Below are positions 1-5,832 of a stretch of 7,691 bases of DNA, piece by piece; the stretch's first letter is position 1, and every line of letters begins with the position of its first letter. The position numbers and the translations under genes were made by a program. Under the pieces are notes generated by a model. It saw only the letters and a list, made by a program, of their open reading frames with translations, did not search any database and was not told the origin of the DNA. The stretch covers positions 1 to 7,691 of the forward strand of contig MGSI01000038.1 of assembly GCA_001798455.1 (NCBI GenBank), given 5' to 3'. The stretch is from Deltaproteobacteria bacterium RIFCSPLOWO2_02_FULL_57_26. Its GTDB lineage: Bacteria > Desulfobacterota > Binatia > UBA9968.

Positions 1-86
1 ACATCGTCTTCCTCCACTCGCTCACCGACTTTTTTCTCGATTTTCAAAATCTTGCCGACCATAGGTGCGGCGACAGGGGTTGTCAA
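1..86 (-). CDS. Biotin/lipoyl carrier protein, N-terminal fragment (cut by window edge)
   Basis: The minus strand reads from a TTG at 86 with no stop to the edge, giving 28 codons that begin MTTPVAAPMVGKILKIEKK and continue VGERVEEDD. The APMVGKI..I....G..V..DD pattern is the start of a biotinyl/lipoyl domain, which in biotin carrier proteins leads to the biotinylated lysine about 35 residues later, here outside the window. The domain begins at the very N-terminus, so this is probably a small stand-alone carrier of the type found with biotin-dependent acyl-CoA carboxylases or Na+-pumping decarboxylases, rather than a domain of a large subunit. A GGAG Shine-Dalgarno (94-97) lies 7 nt before the TTG, supporting the start. 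The gene diverges from the cupin gene. The carboxylase partner is not visible, and whether biotin or lipoate is attached cannot be told. Confidence 0.8.
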   Translation of the reverse strand, partial: MTTPVAAPMVGKILKIEKKVGERVEEDD

Positions 87-125
87 GGCAGGTCTCCTTT
101 GCTCGTCGATTTTTGTATATCCGTA

Positions 126-195
126 ATCCTATGCCTTTTAGTAAAGTTCTCGCACTGTTGTCAATCCTTCGCCTTGCTTTTTCCTTACTTATACT
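126..195. promoter_or_regulatory. Divergent promoter region between carrier-protein and cupin genes (tentative)
   Basis: This AT-rich stretch lies between two divergent genes and must hold both promoters. On the minus strand a consensus TTGACA (164 to 159) is followed at 17 nt by CTAAAA (141 to 136), a weak -10. On the plus strand TATACT (190-195) is a fair -10, but only poor -35 matches (TTCGCC-like, 168-173) sit at the right distance. The same 7-mer TTGTCAA (158-164) supplies a -35-like box on both strands. The elements are seen; their use as promoters is inferred. Confidence 0.3.
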
Positions 196-231
196 GTATG
201 AAACAAAAAAAGTCAGCTCCTGGAGGTCGAT

Positions 232-1326
232 ATGGCAAAGCCAGCCGCGCAGGTCGACAATGTCATGGACAACGTCCCTTACTACGAAAAGTGGCAAACG
301 GGCGAGGGAATCCCTGTGGTCAAGGACTTTTTCATCCAGGACCTGAGAAAAATTCCGCTGGGCCATTGGGATCGTGTGGGAGGGGAGGGGGCTCTCATCA
401 ATATGGAAGGGGCCGGCCAGGCGACAGGAGCCTATCTCTGCGAGATCGCCCCGGGCAAGAGCCTGAAACCTCAGAGGCATATCTATGAGGAGTTGATCTA
501 TGTCCTGAGGGGGCGCGGCGCCACCACGATCTGGAACGACCAGGGGGCCAAGCAAACTTTTGAATGGCAGGAAGGGAGTTTGATCTCGCTCCCGCTCAAC
601 GTATGGCATCAGCACTTCAACGGGCAGGGCAGTGAACCGGCGCGCTTCTTCTCCGTCAACAACATGCCGATCGTTTTCAATCTGTTCCACAACCCCGATT
701 TTATCTTCAGCGTTCGCTACGATTTTACCGATCGCTTCAACGGGGAGCTGGAATATTTCAGCGGCAAAGGGAAATCGTATCCTGGGAGGATCTGGGAAAC
801 CAACTTCGTCGCCGATTGTAGGAGCTTCAACCTCCAGGAATGGCGCGAGCGGGGGGGGAGCGGCACCAATGTCATGTTGGAGATGGCCGACGGTGTCATG
901 GCCGCCCATATCTCGGAATTTCCCGTCGGGACTTACAAAAAGGCCCACCGGCACGGCCCGGGATTCAACGTCATCATCATCAAAGGCAAGGGCTTTTCTC
1001 TTTTCTGGCGCGAGGGCGAGCCCATCAGGCGCTACGACTGGCAGGACGGAAGCGTCTTCGTCCCCCCCGAGATGTGGTATCACCAGCACTTTAATACGGG
1101 CGCCGTGCCGTCGCGTTACCTCCCGCTTCGCTTCGGCGGGATCAAATACAGCATGGGGCAGGGATTCGGGGATACCTCCAAAGTCGACAAAGACGTCAAG
1201 GAAGGCGGCAATCAGATCGAGTACTGGGATGAAGATCCCTCGATCCGCAAGATGTTCGAGGAGGAGCTGGCCAAGTCGGGCACTCAAAGCCGCATGAACC
1301 CCGACCTGTACAAGAAAAAGGCTTGA
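232..1326 (+). CDS. Double-cupin domain protein, function unknown
   Basis: This is a 364-residue protein with two cupin beta-barrels. The first has RHIYEELIYVLRG (H83, E86/E87) as motif 1 and PLNVWHQHFN (H126, H128) as motif 2. The second has KKAHRHGPG (H239, H241) and PPEMWYHQHFN (H284, H286). The second barrel shows the classical HxH plus late His set expected to bind Fe, Mn or a similar metal. The first keeps one His followed by Glu. The layout resembles bicupin dioxygenases such as gentisate dioxygenase, but the family it most recalls is a bacterial bicupin with no proven reaction, sometimes loosely labelled ethanolamine ammonia-lyase-activating. No signal peptide is seen, so it is probably cytoplasmic. 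The ATG has GGAGG (222-226) 5 nt upstream. The C-terminus (about 310-364) is charged and lies outside the barrels. Bicupin fold: confident; substrate: unknown. Confidence 0.85.
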   Translation: MAKPAAQVDNVMDNVPYYEKWQTGEGIPVVKDFFIQDLRKIPLGHWDRVGGEGALINMEGAGQATGAYLCEIAPGKSLKPQRHIYEELIYVLRGRGATTIWNDQGAKQTFEWQEGSLISLPLNVWHQHFNGQGSEPARFFSVNNMPIVFNLFHNPDFIFSVRYDFTDRFNGELEYFSGKGKSYPGRIWETNFVADCRSFNLQEWRERGGSGTNVMLEMADGVMAAHISEFPVGTYKKAHRHGPGFNVIIIKGKGFSLFWREGEPIRRYDWQDGSVFVPPEMWYHQHFNTGAVPSRYLPLRFGGIKYSMGQGFGDTSKVDKDVKEGGNQIEYWDEDPSIRKMFEEELAKSGTQSRMNPDLYKKKA

Positions 1327-1395
1327 GCCTCGCCCCCCACCGTCTCACTCTGCGCTTCGATCTCAGGTAGCCGCAAGCTAGCCTGCGTTCTCCGC

Positions 1396-1464
1396 GGGTC
1401 TCTTCCGTGAGCCCCAAGTAGTTCCTCCGGGACCTGCCGGGTGCGAGCCCCAGCGCAACCCCGG
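1396..1464 (+). other. Two GC-rich dyads in the cupin/SH3 spacer
   Basis: The first dyad pairs GGG-T-CTC (1396-1402) with GAG-C-CCC (1409-1415), leaving one mismatch. The second pairs CCGGGTGCG (1437-1445) with CGCA-AC-CCCGG (1454-1464) through a 2-nt bulge, around an 8-nt loop. No T-run follows either, so these are not standard intrinsic terminators. They may stabilise or end the cupin transcript, or be chance in GC-rich DNA. No gene is seen in 1327-1531. Confidence 0.25.
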
Positions 1465-1531
1465 GGTGAGTTCTCTGCAAAGTTTGAGGAATTCATTCGA
1501 GATATGGTAAAGAGGGTCGGAGGGCTTCGGC

Positions 1532-2071
1532 GTGGGCGGCGGCCTTTTCACACTCGCTCTATCCTTCTTTCTTTTTCTGCCAGGGATGCTGGCGGCAGGG
1601 CTTGCGGGAAGCGAGGGAAGGATTTACGGGGAAAGTTTTGTGAATCTCCGTTCCGGCCCCGATGTCAGTCATCCTTCCAAAGAGATTCTCAGAGAAGGGC
1701 AGGAGGTGAGAGTGGAAAAAGAGGACGGGAGTTGGTACCTCGTTTCGCTGCCGGATGGGCGTCGGGGCTACGTTCACCGATCGCTCGTGCGGATCACTGA
1801 AGGGGCCAAGCTCCCACAGGAGGTGGAGAAAAACGCCACCCCTCCGAGCGAGGATCGAAGGGAAAATCTGCCACAGGCCCCTTCTGCCCGACCCGCCGCG
1901 CAGATCCCCAAAGGGCAGCCGCTGCCGATTATTAAAGTGCTCGACGGAAAAGAGTGGGAAGTGCTGGGGTGGTTCGGGGTTGCCCTTTGTATCTTTATCC
2001 TCGGATGGATCTGTGGAGGGCACTACTATCTGCGTCGTGACCGCATCAAAAAGACCAAGCTGCGTTTCTAA
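1532..2071 (+). CDS. SH3b-domain protein with signal peptide and C-terminal membrane anchor
   Basis: This is a 179-residue envelope protein. Residues 5-25 form a hydrophobic signal segment. Residues 31-87 are a bacterial SH3 (SH3b) domain, shown by the typical YGESFVNLRSGPD start, GQEVRVEKEDGSWYLV core and RRGYVHRSLV end. A Pro/Glu-rich linker (about 92-135) leads to a transmembrane helix (about 145-163, LGWFGVALCIFILGWI) and a basic tail RRDRIKKTKLRF, predicted cytoplasmic. This order matches the YgiM/TIGR04211-type SH3 proteins except that it is short and lacks their long coiled coil. SH3b domains generally bind peptidoglycan or peptides, so a wall-sensing or anchoring role is inferred. The GTG start is chosen because GGAGGG (1519-1524) lies 7 nt upstream. 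plsY follows 30 bp downstream on the same strand, so co-transcription is likely. Confidence 0.75.
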   Translation: MGGGLFTLALSFFLFLPGMLAAGLAGSEGRIYGESFVNLRSGPDVSHPSKEILREGQEVRVEKEDGSWYLVSLPDGRRGYVHRSLVRITEGAKLPQEVEKNATPPSEDRRENLPQAPSARPAAQIPKGQPLPIIKVLDGKEWEVLGWFGVALCIFILGWICGGHYYLRRDRIKKTKLRF

Positions 2072-2101
2072 CGGATAACCGCCAGAACTTTCTCTGCCCC
2101 G

Positions 2102-2683
2102 ATGAAGCCCGTATTCATGCTCCTTTTCGCTTACCTGCTCGGCTCCGTGCCGACAGGTTTCCTTCTGGGTTATTTTTCGGGGGTGGATGTACGCCAGGCC
2201 GGTAGCGGCAATGTCGGCGCGAGCAACGTGGCGCGGGTCGTGGGAAAAAGGCAGGGTCTGATCACGCTGGTTGCGGATGTCGCCAAAGGGTTTATCCCGG
2301 TTATCGGGTCTCTCGAGCTATCTCTCGGTCCGGTGATCACAAGTCTTGTGGCTTTAGCCGCATTCCTTGGCCACCTCTTTCCGATCTTCCTTCGTTTCCG
2401 GGGCGGCAAAGGGGTAGCAACTTCTTTGGGAGTGTTCTTGGCTCTGGCTCCGTTAGGGGCGGGGGTACTGATTCTGATCTTTTGCCTGGTAGCGAGGCTC
2501 GGCCGAATCGTTTCACTGGCCTCACTCACGACTGCCGCGCTCGCCCCGGTGGTTCTGTGGCTTTTTTCCTATCCGGCGTATGTCGTAGGCCTTAGCCTAT
2601 TTTTGGCCCTGGGGATCATCTTCCGGCATTGGGAGAACATTCAGCGCCTGATTTCAGGCGTCGAGCCGCGGTTAAACTTTTAA
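2102..2683 (+). CDS. plsY: Acyl-phosphate:glycerol-3-phosphate acyltransferase PlsY
   Basis: PlsY is an inner-membrane enzyme that transfers an acyl chain from acyl-phosphate to glycerol-3-phosphate, giving lysophosphatidic acid, the first step of phospholipid synthesis (acyl-phosphate is made by PlsX). All three family motifs are visible: GSGNVGASNVAR (34-45), GHLFPIFLRFRGGKGVATS (90-108, the phosphate-binding RGGKG) and RHWENIQRLISGVE (175-188). The length, 193 residues, and the several hydrophobic helices are normal for the family. The ATG at 2102 gives the usual short N-terminus before AYLLGS, but no Shine-Dalgarno is seen in front of it (TCTCTGCCCCG). It follows the SH3b gene by 30 bp. 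Its stop overlaps the convergent OmpA-family gene by 4 bp. plsX is not in the window. Confidence 0.95.
   Translation: MKPVFMLLFAYLLGSVPTGFLLGYFSGVDVRQAGSGNVGASNVARVVGKRQGLITLVADVAKGFIPVIGSLELSLGPVITSLVALAAFLGHLFPIFLRFRGGKGVATSLGVFLALAPLGAGVLILIFCLVARLGRIVSLASLTTAALAPVVLWLFSYPAYVVGLSLFLALGIIFRHWENIQRLISGVEPRLNF
2645..2660. other. Perfect dyad at the 3' end of plsY
   Basis: CGCCTGA (2645-2651) and TCAGGCG (2654-2660) form a perfect inverted repeat around TT; as RNA, a 6-bp stem with a 4-nt loop is more realistic. It lies inside plsY, where it encodes RLISG of motif 3. It also lies about 20 nt beyond the stop codon of the convergent minus-strand gene, where a hairpin could mark its transcript end. 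No T-run follows on either strand. Coding constraint could explain it. Confidence 0.3.
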
Positions 2684-3402
2684 TTCTCTATAGTCACCTC
2701 GACCCGGCGGTTTTTGCGGCGTCCTTCCTCGGTCTCGTTGGAAGCGACAGGGAAGCGAGTCCCCACCCCTTTAGCAGCGATTCGGTTGCGCTCGACGCCG
2801 TTGCTCTCTAGAGCTCCAGCCACGGCACGAGCGCGCCGCTCCGAGAGTTCCTGGTTGTAGGCCTCTTGATCTGCCCGCTCGCGGCTCGCGTGTCCTTCCA
2901 CGGAGATCTTCCTTCCCTGTGCTTTATCGTTCACGATGTTGGACATTTGCTTGACCCGGTCTCTGCCGTCCGGGGTCAGTTCTGCGCGGTCGAATTGAAA
3001 AAGCACGTTGGGTAGGTTTACCGACACGCCGCGGTCGGTCTCCCGGGCCTCGATGTTGCGCCGCCTTAACTCTTCCAGCAGGGCGCGATTCTTTGTGATC
3101 TCGGTTTTTTGTTGCTCGATTCTCTGCTGCTGCTCTTGTTGTCGCTGCTCCTGGCCCTGGAGTTGGTCGCCGATCAGCGCGCCGGTTCCCAGACCCAGGG
3201 CACCTCCGATCGCCGCTCCGGCCCCTGGATGCCCCACGGCGCTACCGATGATGCCGCCTGCTGCGGCGCCGCCGAGTGCTCCAATGCCCGCGCCTTTCTC
3301 CCTCGTCGTGAGGGGCGTGGAACAGGCGGCAGAGAATGTGAGGACGAAAGCCGCATACGCGGCAAAGACATGCCGCGCTCTTTTGGGGGCTTGACGAATC
3401 AT
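2680..3402 (-). CDS. OmpA-family envelope protein with glycine-zipper and coiled-coil segments
   Basis: This 240-residue protein probably links the envelope to peptidoglycan. An N-terminal hydrophobic segment ends in TFSAAC (C27), a possible but non-canonical lipoprotein signal because position -3 is Ser rather than Leu/Val/Ile. Residues 36-80 are a glycine zipper of Gly/Ala repeats (GAGIGALGGAAAGG... GALGLGTGALIGD) that should insert in or pack against a membrane. A Gln-rich coiled coil follows (83-118). Residues 127-238 are an OmpA C-terminal domain with VNLPNVLFQFD, EGHAS, YNQELSERRARAV and GRRKNRRVEV; D178 and the 189-192 Arg region match the diaminopimelate-binding positions. No Shine-Dalgarno is seen before the ATG. 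It lies 24 bp behind its paralogue and is likely co-transcribed. This is a stand-alone YiaD/Pal-like protein rather than a beta-barrel OmpA. Confidence 0.9.
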   Translation of the reverse strand: MIRQAPKRARHVFAAYAAFVLTFSAACSTPLTTREKGAGIGALGGAAAGGIIGSAVGHPGAGAAIGGALGLGTGALIGDQLQGQEQRQQEQQQRIEQQKTEITKNRALLEELRRRNIEARETDRGVSVNLPNVLFQFDRAELTPDGRDRVKQMSNIVNDKAQGRKISVEGHASRERADQEAYNQELSERRARAVAGALESNGVERNRIAAKGVGTRFPVASNETEEGRRKNRRVEVTIEN

Positions 3403-3426
3403 CGGGGCAGAACGGATCTCAGCAGC

Positions 3427-3762
3427 TTAGTACTCTCGCTCTTTTTTGAGTCGCTCCAGCTCTCTGCGCTGACGCTCCAGCTCGGCCTGATTCTGCTCGA
3501 GCTGGCGCTGCTGCTGTTGCTGTTGTTGCTCCTGGCCTTGCATCTGGTCGCCAATCAGAGCACCGGTTCCTAGCCCGAGGGCACCGCCGATCGCCGCGCC
3601 TGCGCCGGGATGACCTACCGCACTTCCAATAATGCCACCCACGGCAGCCCCTCCCAGGGCTCCGATTCCTGCCCCTTTCTCTCTAGTGGTGAGAGGTGCA
3701 GAGCAACCCAACGAGCCGGCCACGAGCACGAGGGCGGCAAGACCGATCAAAAAGCCCTTCAT
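3427..3762 (-). CDS. Small glycine-zipper envelope protein, paralogue of the downstream OmpA-family protein
   Basis: This 111-residue protein has an N-terminal signal segment ending GSLGC (C20), a lipoprotein-like site with Ser at -3, so lipidation is likely but not certain. Residues 23-79 (from PLTTREKG to GDQMQGQEQ) match residues 30-86 of the next gene almost residue for residue, with two differences in that block. It then runs into a poly-Gln stretch (78-86) and a charged helix (87-110) rich in Glu, Arg and Leu, probably a coiled coil, and stops; there is no OmpA domain. The start has AGGAGGG (3765-3771) close upstream. As first gene of a two-gene minus-strand unit it may be made in larger amounts than its SD-less partner. 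Function is unknown; hetero-oligomers with the OmpA paralogue through the shared zipper are a reasonable inference. Confidence 0.8.
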   Translation of the reverse strand: MKGFLIGLAALVLVAGSLGCSAPLTTREKGAGIGALGGAAVGGIIGSAVGHPGAGAAIGGALGLGTGALIGDQMQGQEQQQQQQQRQLEQNQAELERQRRELERLKKEREY

Positions 3763-3840
3763 AGTCCCTCCTTATTTATTTACTTCGGCTTCATTCAGCG
3801 TTTGTTCATTTAGACGTCTCATGGCTGGGAAAATTTACCT

Positions 3841-3869
3841 CGGGCCCAAAAAACTCGGAGCTCCGGGCC
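3841..3869 (-). promoter_or_regulatory. Palindromic leader segment of the glycine-zipper transcript
   Basis: In the predicted ~165-nt 5' leader, a palindrome CGGAGCTCCG (3856-3865) is followed on the minus strand by a TTTTTT tract (3853 to about 3848) and then by GGGCCC (3847-3842). GGCCC and GGGCC on either side can also pair with each other. This looks like alternative pairing around a T-run, as in a weak attenuator, but the terminator stem would be only 3-4 bp. Confidence 0.2.
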
Positions 3870-3932
3870 TTGTCTATTCGGGCTGAGTCCTGACACTCTC
3901 CTCTTTTCCCGCCGGATAAGGAAAACTATTAA

Positions 3933-3961
3933 ATTCTAGCAAAGTGATTCAGGGGATTCAA
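3933..3961 (-). promoter_or_regulatory. Candidate extended -10 promoter for the glycine-zipper/OmpA pair
   Basis: On the minus strand TTGAAT (3961-3956) is followed after 17 nt by TAGAAT (3938-3933), preceded by TGC, which makes an extended -10. The -10 matches 5 of 6 consensus bases and the -35 matches 4 of 6. Transcription would start near 3926 and give a leader of about 165 nt before the ATG at 3762. Confidence 0.45.
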
Positions 3962-4027
3962 GCAAGGTCGAATAAAAGTGATCGTTTCTCAGGTGAGGAA
4001 GCCGCGAAGGCGCGTTTTTCCGTTCTA

Positions 4028-4057
4028 TTGACATTGCGGACCTTATAGGTCTATAGT
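4028..4057 (+). promoter_or_regulatory. Sigma-70-type promoter of the mrp operon
   Basis: A consensus TTGACA (4028-4033) and a TATAGT -10 (4052-4057) are separated by 18 nt. The start would be near 4063-4065, leaving a leader of only about 20 nt before the GTG. A small dyad TATAG-GT-CTATA (4044-4055) covers the spacer end and most of the -10, where a repressor could bind. The promoter boxes are seen directly; regulation is inference. Confidence 0.65.
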
Positions 4058-4058
4058 T

Positions 4059-4082
4059 TTTTCCTTGAGTCAGAAAGGAAAA
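4059..4082 (+). promoter_or_regulatory. Inverted repeat covering the mrp Shine-Dalgarno
   Basis: TTTTCCTT (4059-4066) and AAGGAAAA (4075-4082) form a perfect 8-bp inverted repeat around an 8-nt loop. The right arm contains the AAGGA Shine-Dalgarno of the GTG at 4085. A transcript that starts before 4059 could fold to hide the ribosome site. One starting near 4063-4065 would carry only 2-4 nt of the left arm and could not. It could instead be an operator just downstream of the -10. Confidence 0.4.
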
Positions 4083-4084
4083 TT

Positions 4085-5185
4085 GTGTCGGCTGTAAGCG
4101 AACAACTGGTGCTTGAAGCGCTCAAGAAGGTTCAAGATCCGGAGCTTCACCGCGACATCGTAAGCCTGGGTATGGTGAAGAATCTCGAGGTGACTGACGG
4201 CAAGGTGGCCTTCAGCGTCGAGCTGACCACGCCCGCCTGTCCTCTCAGGGAGAGGATTGAAGAGGATTGCAAAAGGGTTCTGGCAGGAGTCGATGGGGTC
4301 AAAGAGTTGGCGATATCTTTCGGTGCGCAGGTCCGGGGTAGCAAGTCGGGCGCCGGCCAGACGGACTTGTTGCCCACGGTCAAGAATGTTGTCCTGGTGG
4401 CAGCGGGAAAGGGTGGGGTCGGCAAATCGACCGTTGCGGCCAACTTAGCCGTTGGGCTCAAGATGCACGGGGCCGCCACCGGCCTGCTGGACGCGGATAT
4501 CTACGGGCCTTCGATCCCCATTCTCATGGGGGTCAGGGAAGGGCCCACGAAGGTGGCCGTGGATGGAGACTACAAGCTCAAGCCGCCGCTGGCCCATGGT
4601 CTCCCTGTGATGTCCATCGGGTTTTTCCTCGAGCCGGATCAGGCTGTCATCTGGCGCGGGCCGATGCTGGGTAAGGCCCTGCATCAACTGATGGCGGATG
4701 TCCAATGGGGGGATCTCGACTACCTCATCGTCGACATGCCCCCGGGTACCGGCGATGTCCAAATCACCTTTTCGCAGCAGCTCAAGGTCAGCGGCGCCGT
4801 GCTTGTGGCGACACCACAGGACGTCGCGCTCGCGGATGTGATTCGCGCCAAGTCCATGTTTGACAAAGTGATGATTCCGATCATCGGGATCATTGAGAAC
4901 ATGAGCTACTTCATTTGCGACGGGTGCCAGAAGAAACATGAAATCTTCTCTCGTGGCGGCGCCGAGCGCGCGGCCGAGCGTTTCAACATCCCCTTTTTGG
5001 GCGAGATCCCGCTCATCACCTCGCTGCGCGAAGGGAGCGATAAGGGCGTGCCCATTTTGGTGCAGGAGCCCCGCTCGGAAGTGAGCCGGATCTTTTTGGA
5101 GATCGCCGCGAAGCTGGCAGGGCAGCTCTCGATCGTGTCCGAAAAGGCACGGCGGGCGCAGTCGCTCAAGATCGTCACGAGCTGA
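4085..5185 (+). CDS. mrp: Mrp/ApbC-family iron-sulfur cluster carrier ATPase
   Basis: This 366-residue cytoplasmic P-loop protein is thought to bind a [4Fe-4S] cluster between two subunits and hand it to apo-enzymes. Residues 1-80 are a MIP18 (DUF59) domain, with QDPELHRDIVSLGM and the conserved TPACPL (C52). The ATPase follows: deviant Walker A GKGGVGKST (108-116), DADIYGPS (136-143) and VDMPPGTGD (216-224). The cluster site is C278 and C281 in the CDGC motif after ENMSYFI; the usual form is CPxC, so the Pro is replaced by Asp while the cysteines are kept. The GTG start has AAGGA 5 nt upstream and gives a full-length N-terminus. It is the first gene of a four-gene operon, and its TGA overlaps the next ATG by one base (TGATG), which favours translational coupling. 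Confidence 0.93.
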   Translation: MSAVSEQLVLEALKKVQDPELHRDIVSLGMVKNLEVTDGKVAFSVELTTPACPLRERIEEDCKRVLAGVDGVKELAISFGAQVRGSKSGAGQTDLLPTVKNVVLVAAGKGGVGKSTVAANLAVGLKMHGAATGLLDADIYGPSIPILMGVREGPTKVAVDGDYKLKPPLAHGLPVMSIGFFLEPDQAVIWRGPMLGKALHQLMADVQWGDLDYLIVDMPPGTGDVQITFSQQLKVSGAVLVATPQDVALADVIRAKSMFDKVMIPIIGIIENMSYFICDGCQKKHEIFSRGGAERAAERFNIPFLGEIPLITSLREGSDKGVPILVQEPRSEVSRIFLEIAAKLAGQLSIVSEKARRAQSLKIVTS

Positions 5186-5529
5186 TGGCTATGATGTCCG
5201 GGCATGTCCCGGTTGAAATCAACCATATGAGGCAAGAGGGCATGGTGCGCGTTACCTGGGATGACGGGCACGTGGGGGACTATCCGCGGGAATACCTGCG
5301 CGGGTATTGCCCCTGCGCCCTGTGCCAGGGGCATGGCGGCGAAATAAAATTCATCGCAGCGCCGAACGCTCGGCTGGCAGAGATCAGCGCGGTAGGCAAC
5401 TATGCGATCCAGTTCGGCTGGGAAGACGGCCACAACACGGGCATCTATACCTTTGATTATTTACGATCTCTCTGCCCGTGCCCGCAGTGTAAGTCTTCAA
5501 AGGCCGGCGCGGCGGAAAAGGAGGGTTGA
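5185..5529 (+). CDS. DUF971 (gamma-butyrobetaine hydroxylase N-domain-like) protein with two CxCxxC motifs
   Basis: This is a 114-residue stand-alone DUF971 domain. The fold signature is seen: VRVTWDDGHVGDYP, then CPCALCQGH (C42, C44, C47), a middle ISAVGNYAIQFGWEDGH segment and CPCPQC (C97, C99, C102). In eukaryotic gamma-butyrobetaine hydroxylases and FDX-type Fe-S factors this domain sits at the N-terminus and binds zinc or an Fe-S cluster; the doubled CxCxxC here, with H49 and H83 nearby, implies one or two metal sites. Single-domain bacterial members often lie beside mrp, and a role in Fe-S assembly is inferred from that context. The ATG at 5185 overlaps the mrp stop. A second ATG at 5194 is an alternative that would lose three residues. 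Confidence 0.85.
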   Translation: MAMMSGHVPVEINHMRQEGMVRVTWDDGHVGDYPREYLRGYCPCALCQGHGGEIKFIAAPNARLAEISAVGNYAIQFGWEDGHNTGIYTFDYLRSLCPCPQCKSSKAGAAEKEG

Positions 5530-5532
5530 TCC

Positions 5533-5832
5533 GTGGCGACCAAGGAACAGGTGTACGAAGTGCTGCAGAACTGCTATGACCCTGAGATTCCCGTCAACAT
5601 CGTAGATCTTGGGCTGGTCTATGACGTCCAAGTGGAGGACGCTAGGGTAGCGGTGAAGATGACGCTGACGGCGCCTGGCTGCGGCATGGGAGGCTTCATT
5701 GCATCCCAGGCGCGGCAGAGAATTCTTGAGATTCCCGATGTGAAGGAAGCCACGGTTGACCTGGTATGGGATCCGCCCTGGGATCCCGGCATGATGAGCG
5801 AAGAGGCGAGGCAGAGGCTAGGACTTGGATGA
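5533..5832 (+). CDS. SufT/PaaD-like MIP18-family Fe-S assembly factor
   Basis: This 99-residue MIP18 (DUF59) protein carries YDPEIPVNIVDLGLVYDV (residues 15-32), the conserved TLTAPGCGMGG (C50, candidate cluster or metal-binding residue) and a DLVWDPPWDPGMMSEEARQ tail (75-93). The PPWDP.MMSE..R ending is typical of SufT and related metal-sulfur assembly factors rather than of the Mrp N-domain. It probably helps mature or load Fe-S proteins. C14 is an extra, non-family cysteine. The GTG is preceded by AAGGAGG (5518-5524) at 8 nt, inside the end of the DUF971 gene, and the gap to that gene is 3 bp. Together with the MIP18 domain of Mrp, the operon thus encodes two MIP18 modules. Confidence 0.88.
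   Translation: MATKEQVYEVLQNCYDPEIPVNIVDLGLVYDVQVEDARVAVKMTLTAPGCGMGGFIASQARQRILEIPDVKEATVDLVWDPPWDPGMMSEEARQRLGLG

Larger units (their letters stand above)
3763..4084. other. Divergent intergenic control region, no gene seen
   Basis: These 322 bp lie between the glycine-zipper gene (minus) and mrp (plus). They hold one candidate promoter per direction, a leader dyad on the minus-strand side and an SD-overlapping dyad on the mrp side, all listed separately. Open frames across the left part are out-of-frame extensions from the glycine-zipper gene and show no family pattern. A GATTCA direct repeat (3946-3951 and 3955-3960) overlaps the minus-strand promoter spacer and could be a regulator site. 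Confidence 0.6.

Noticed and set aside
158..195. TTGTCA (158-163) with TATACT (190-195) as the cupin promoter
   Set aside because: The spacer is 26 nt, far from the 16-19 nt a sigma-70 promoter needs.
22..1287. Long open frame of 421 codons on the minus strand
   Set aside because: It runs antisense to the bicupin gene, whose cupin motifs and Shine-Dalgarno are convincing. The antisense protein shows no family pattern, and long antisense frames are common in GC-rich genes.
3109..3573. Leucine-rich plus-strand frame spanning both glycine-zipper genes
   Set aside because: Its leucine runs are the antisense reading of the CAG-rich glutamine tracts, not a membrane protein.
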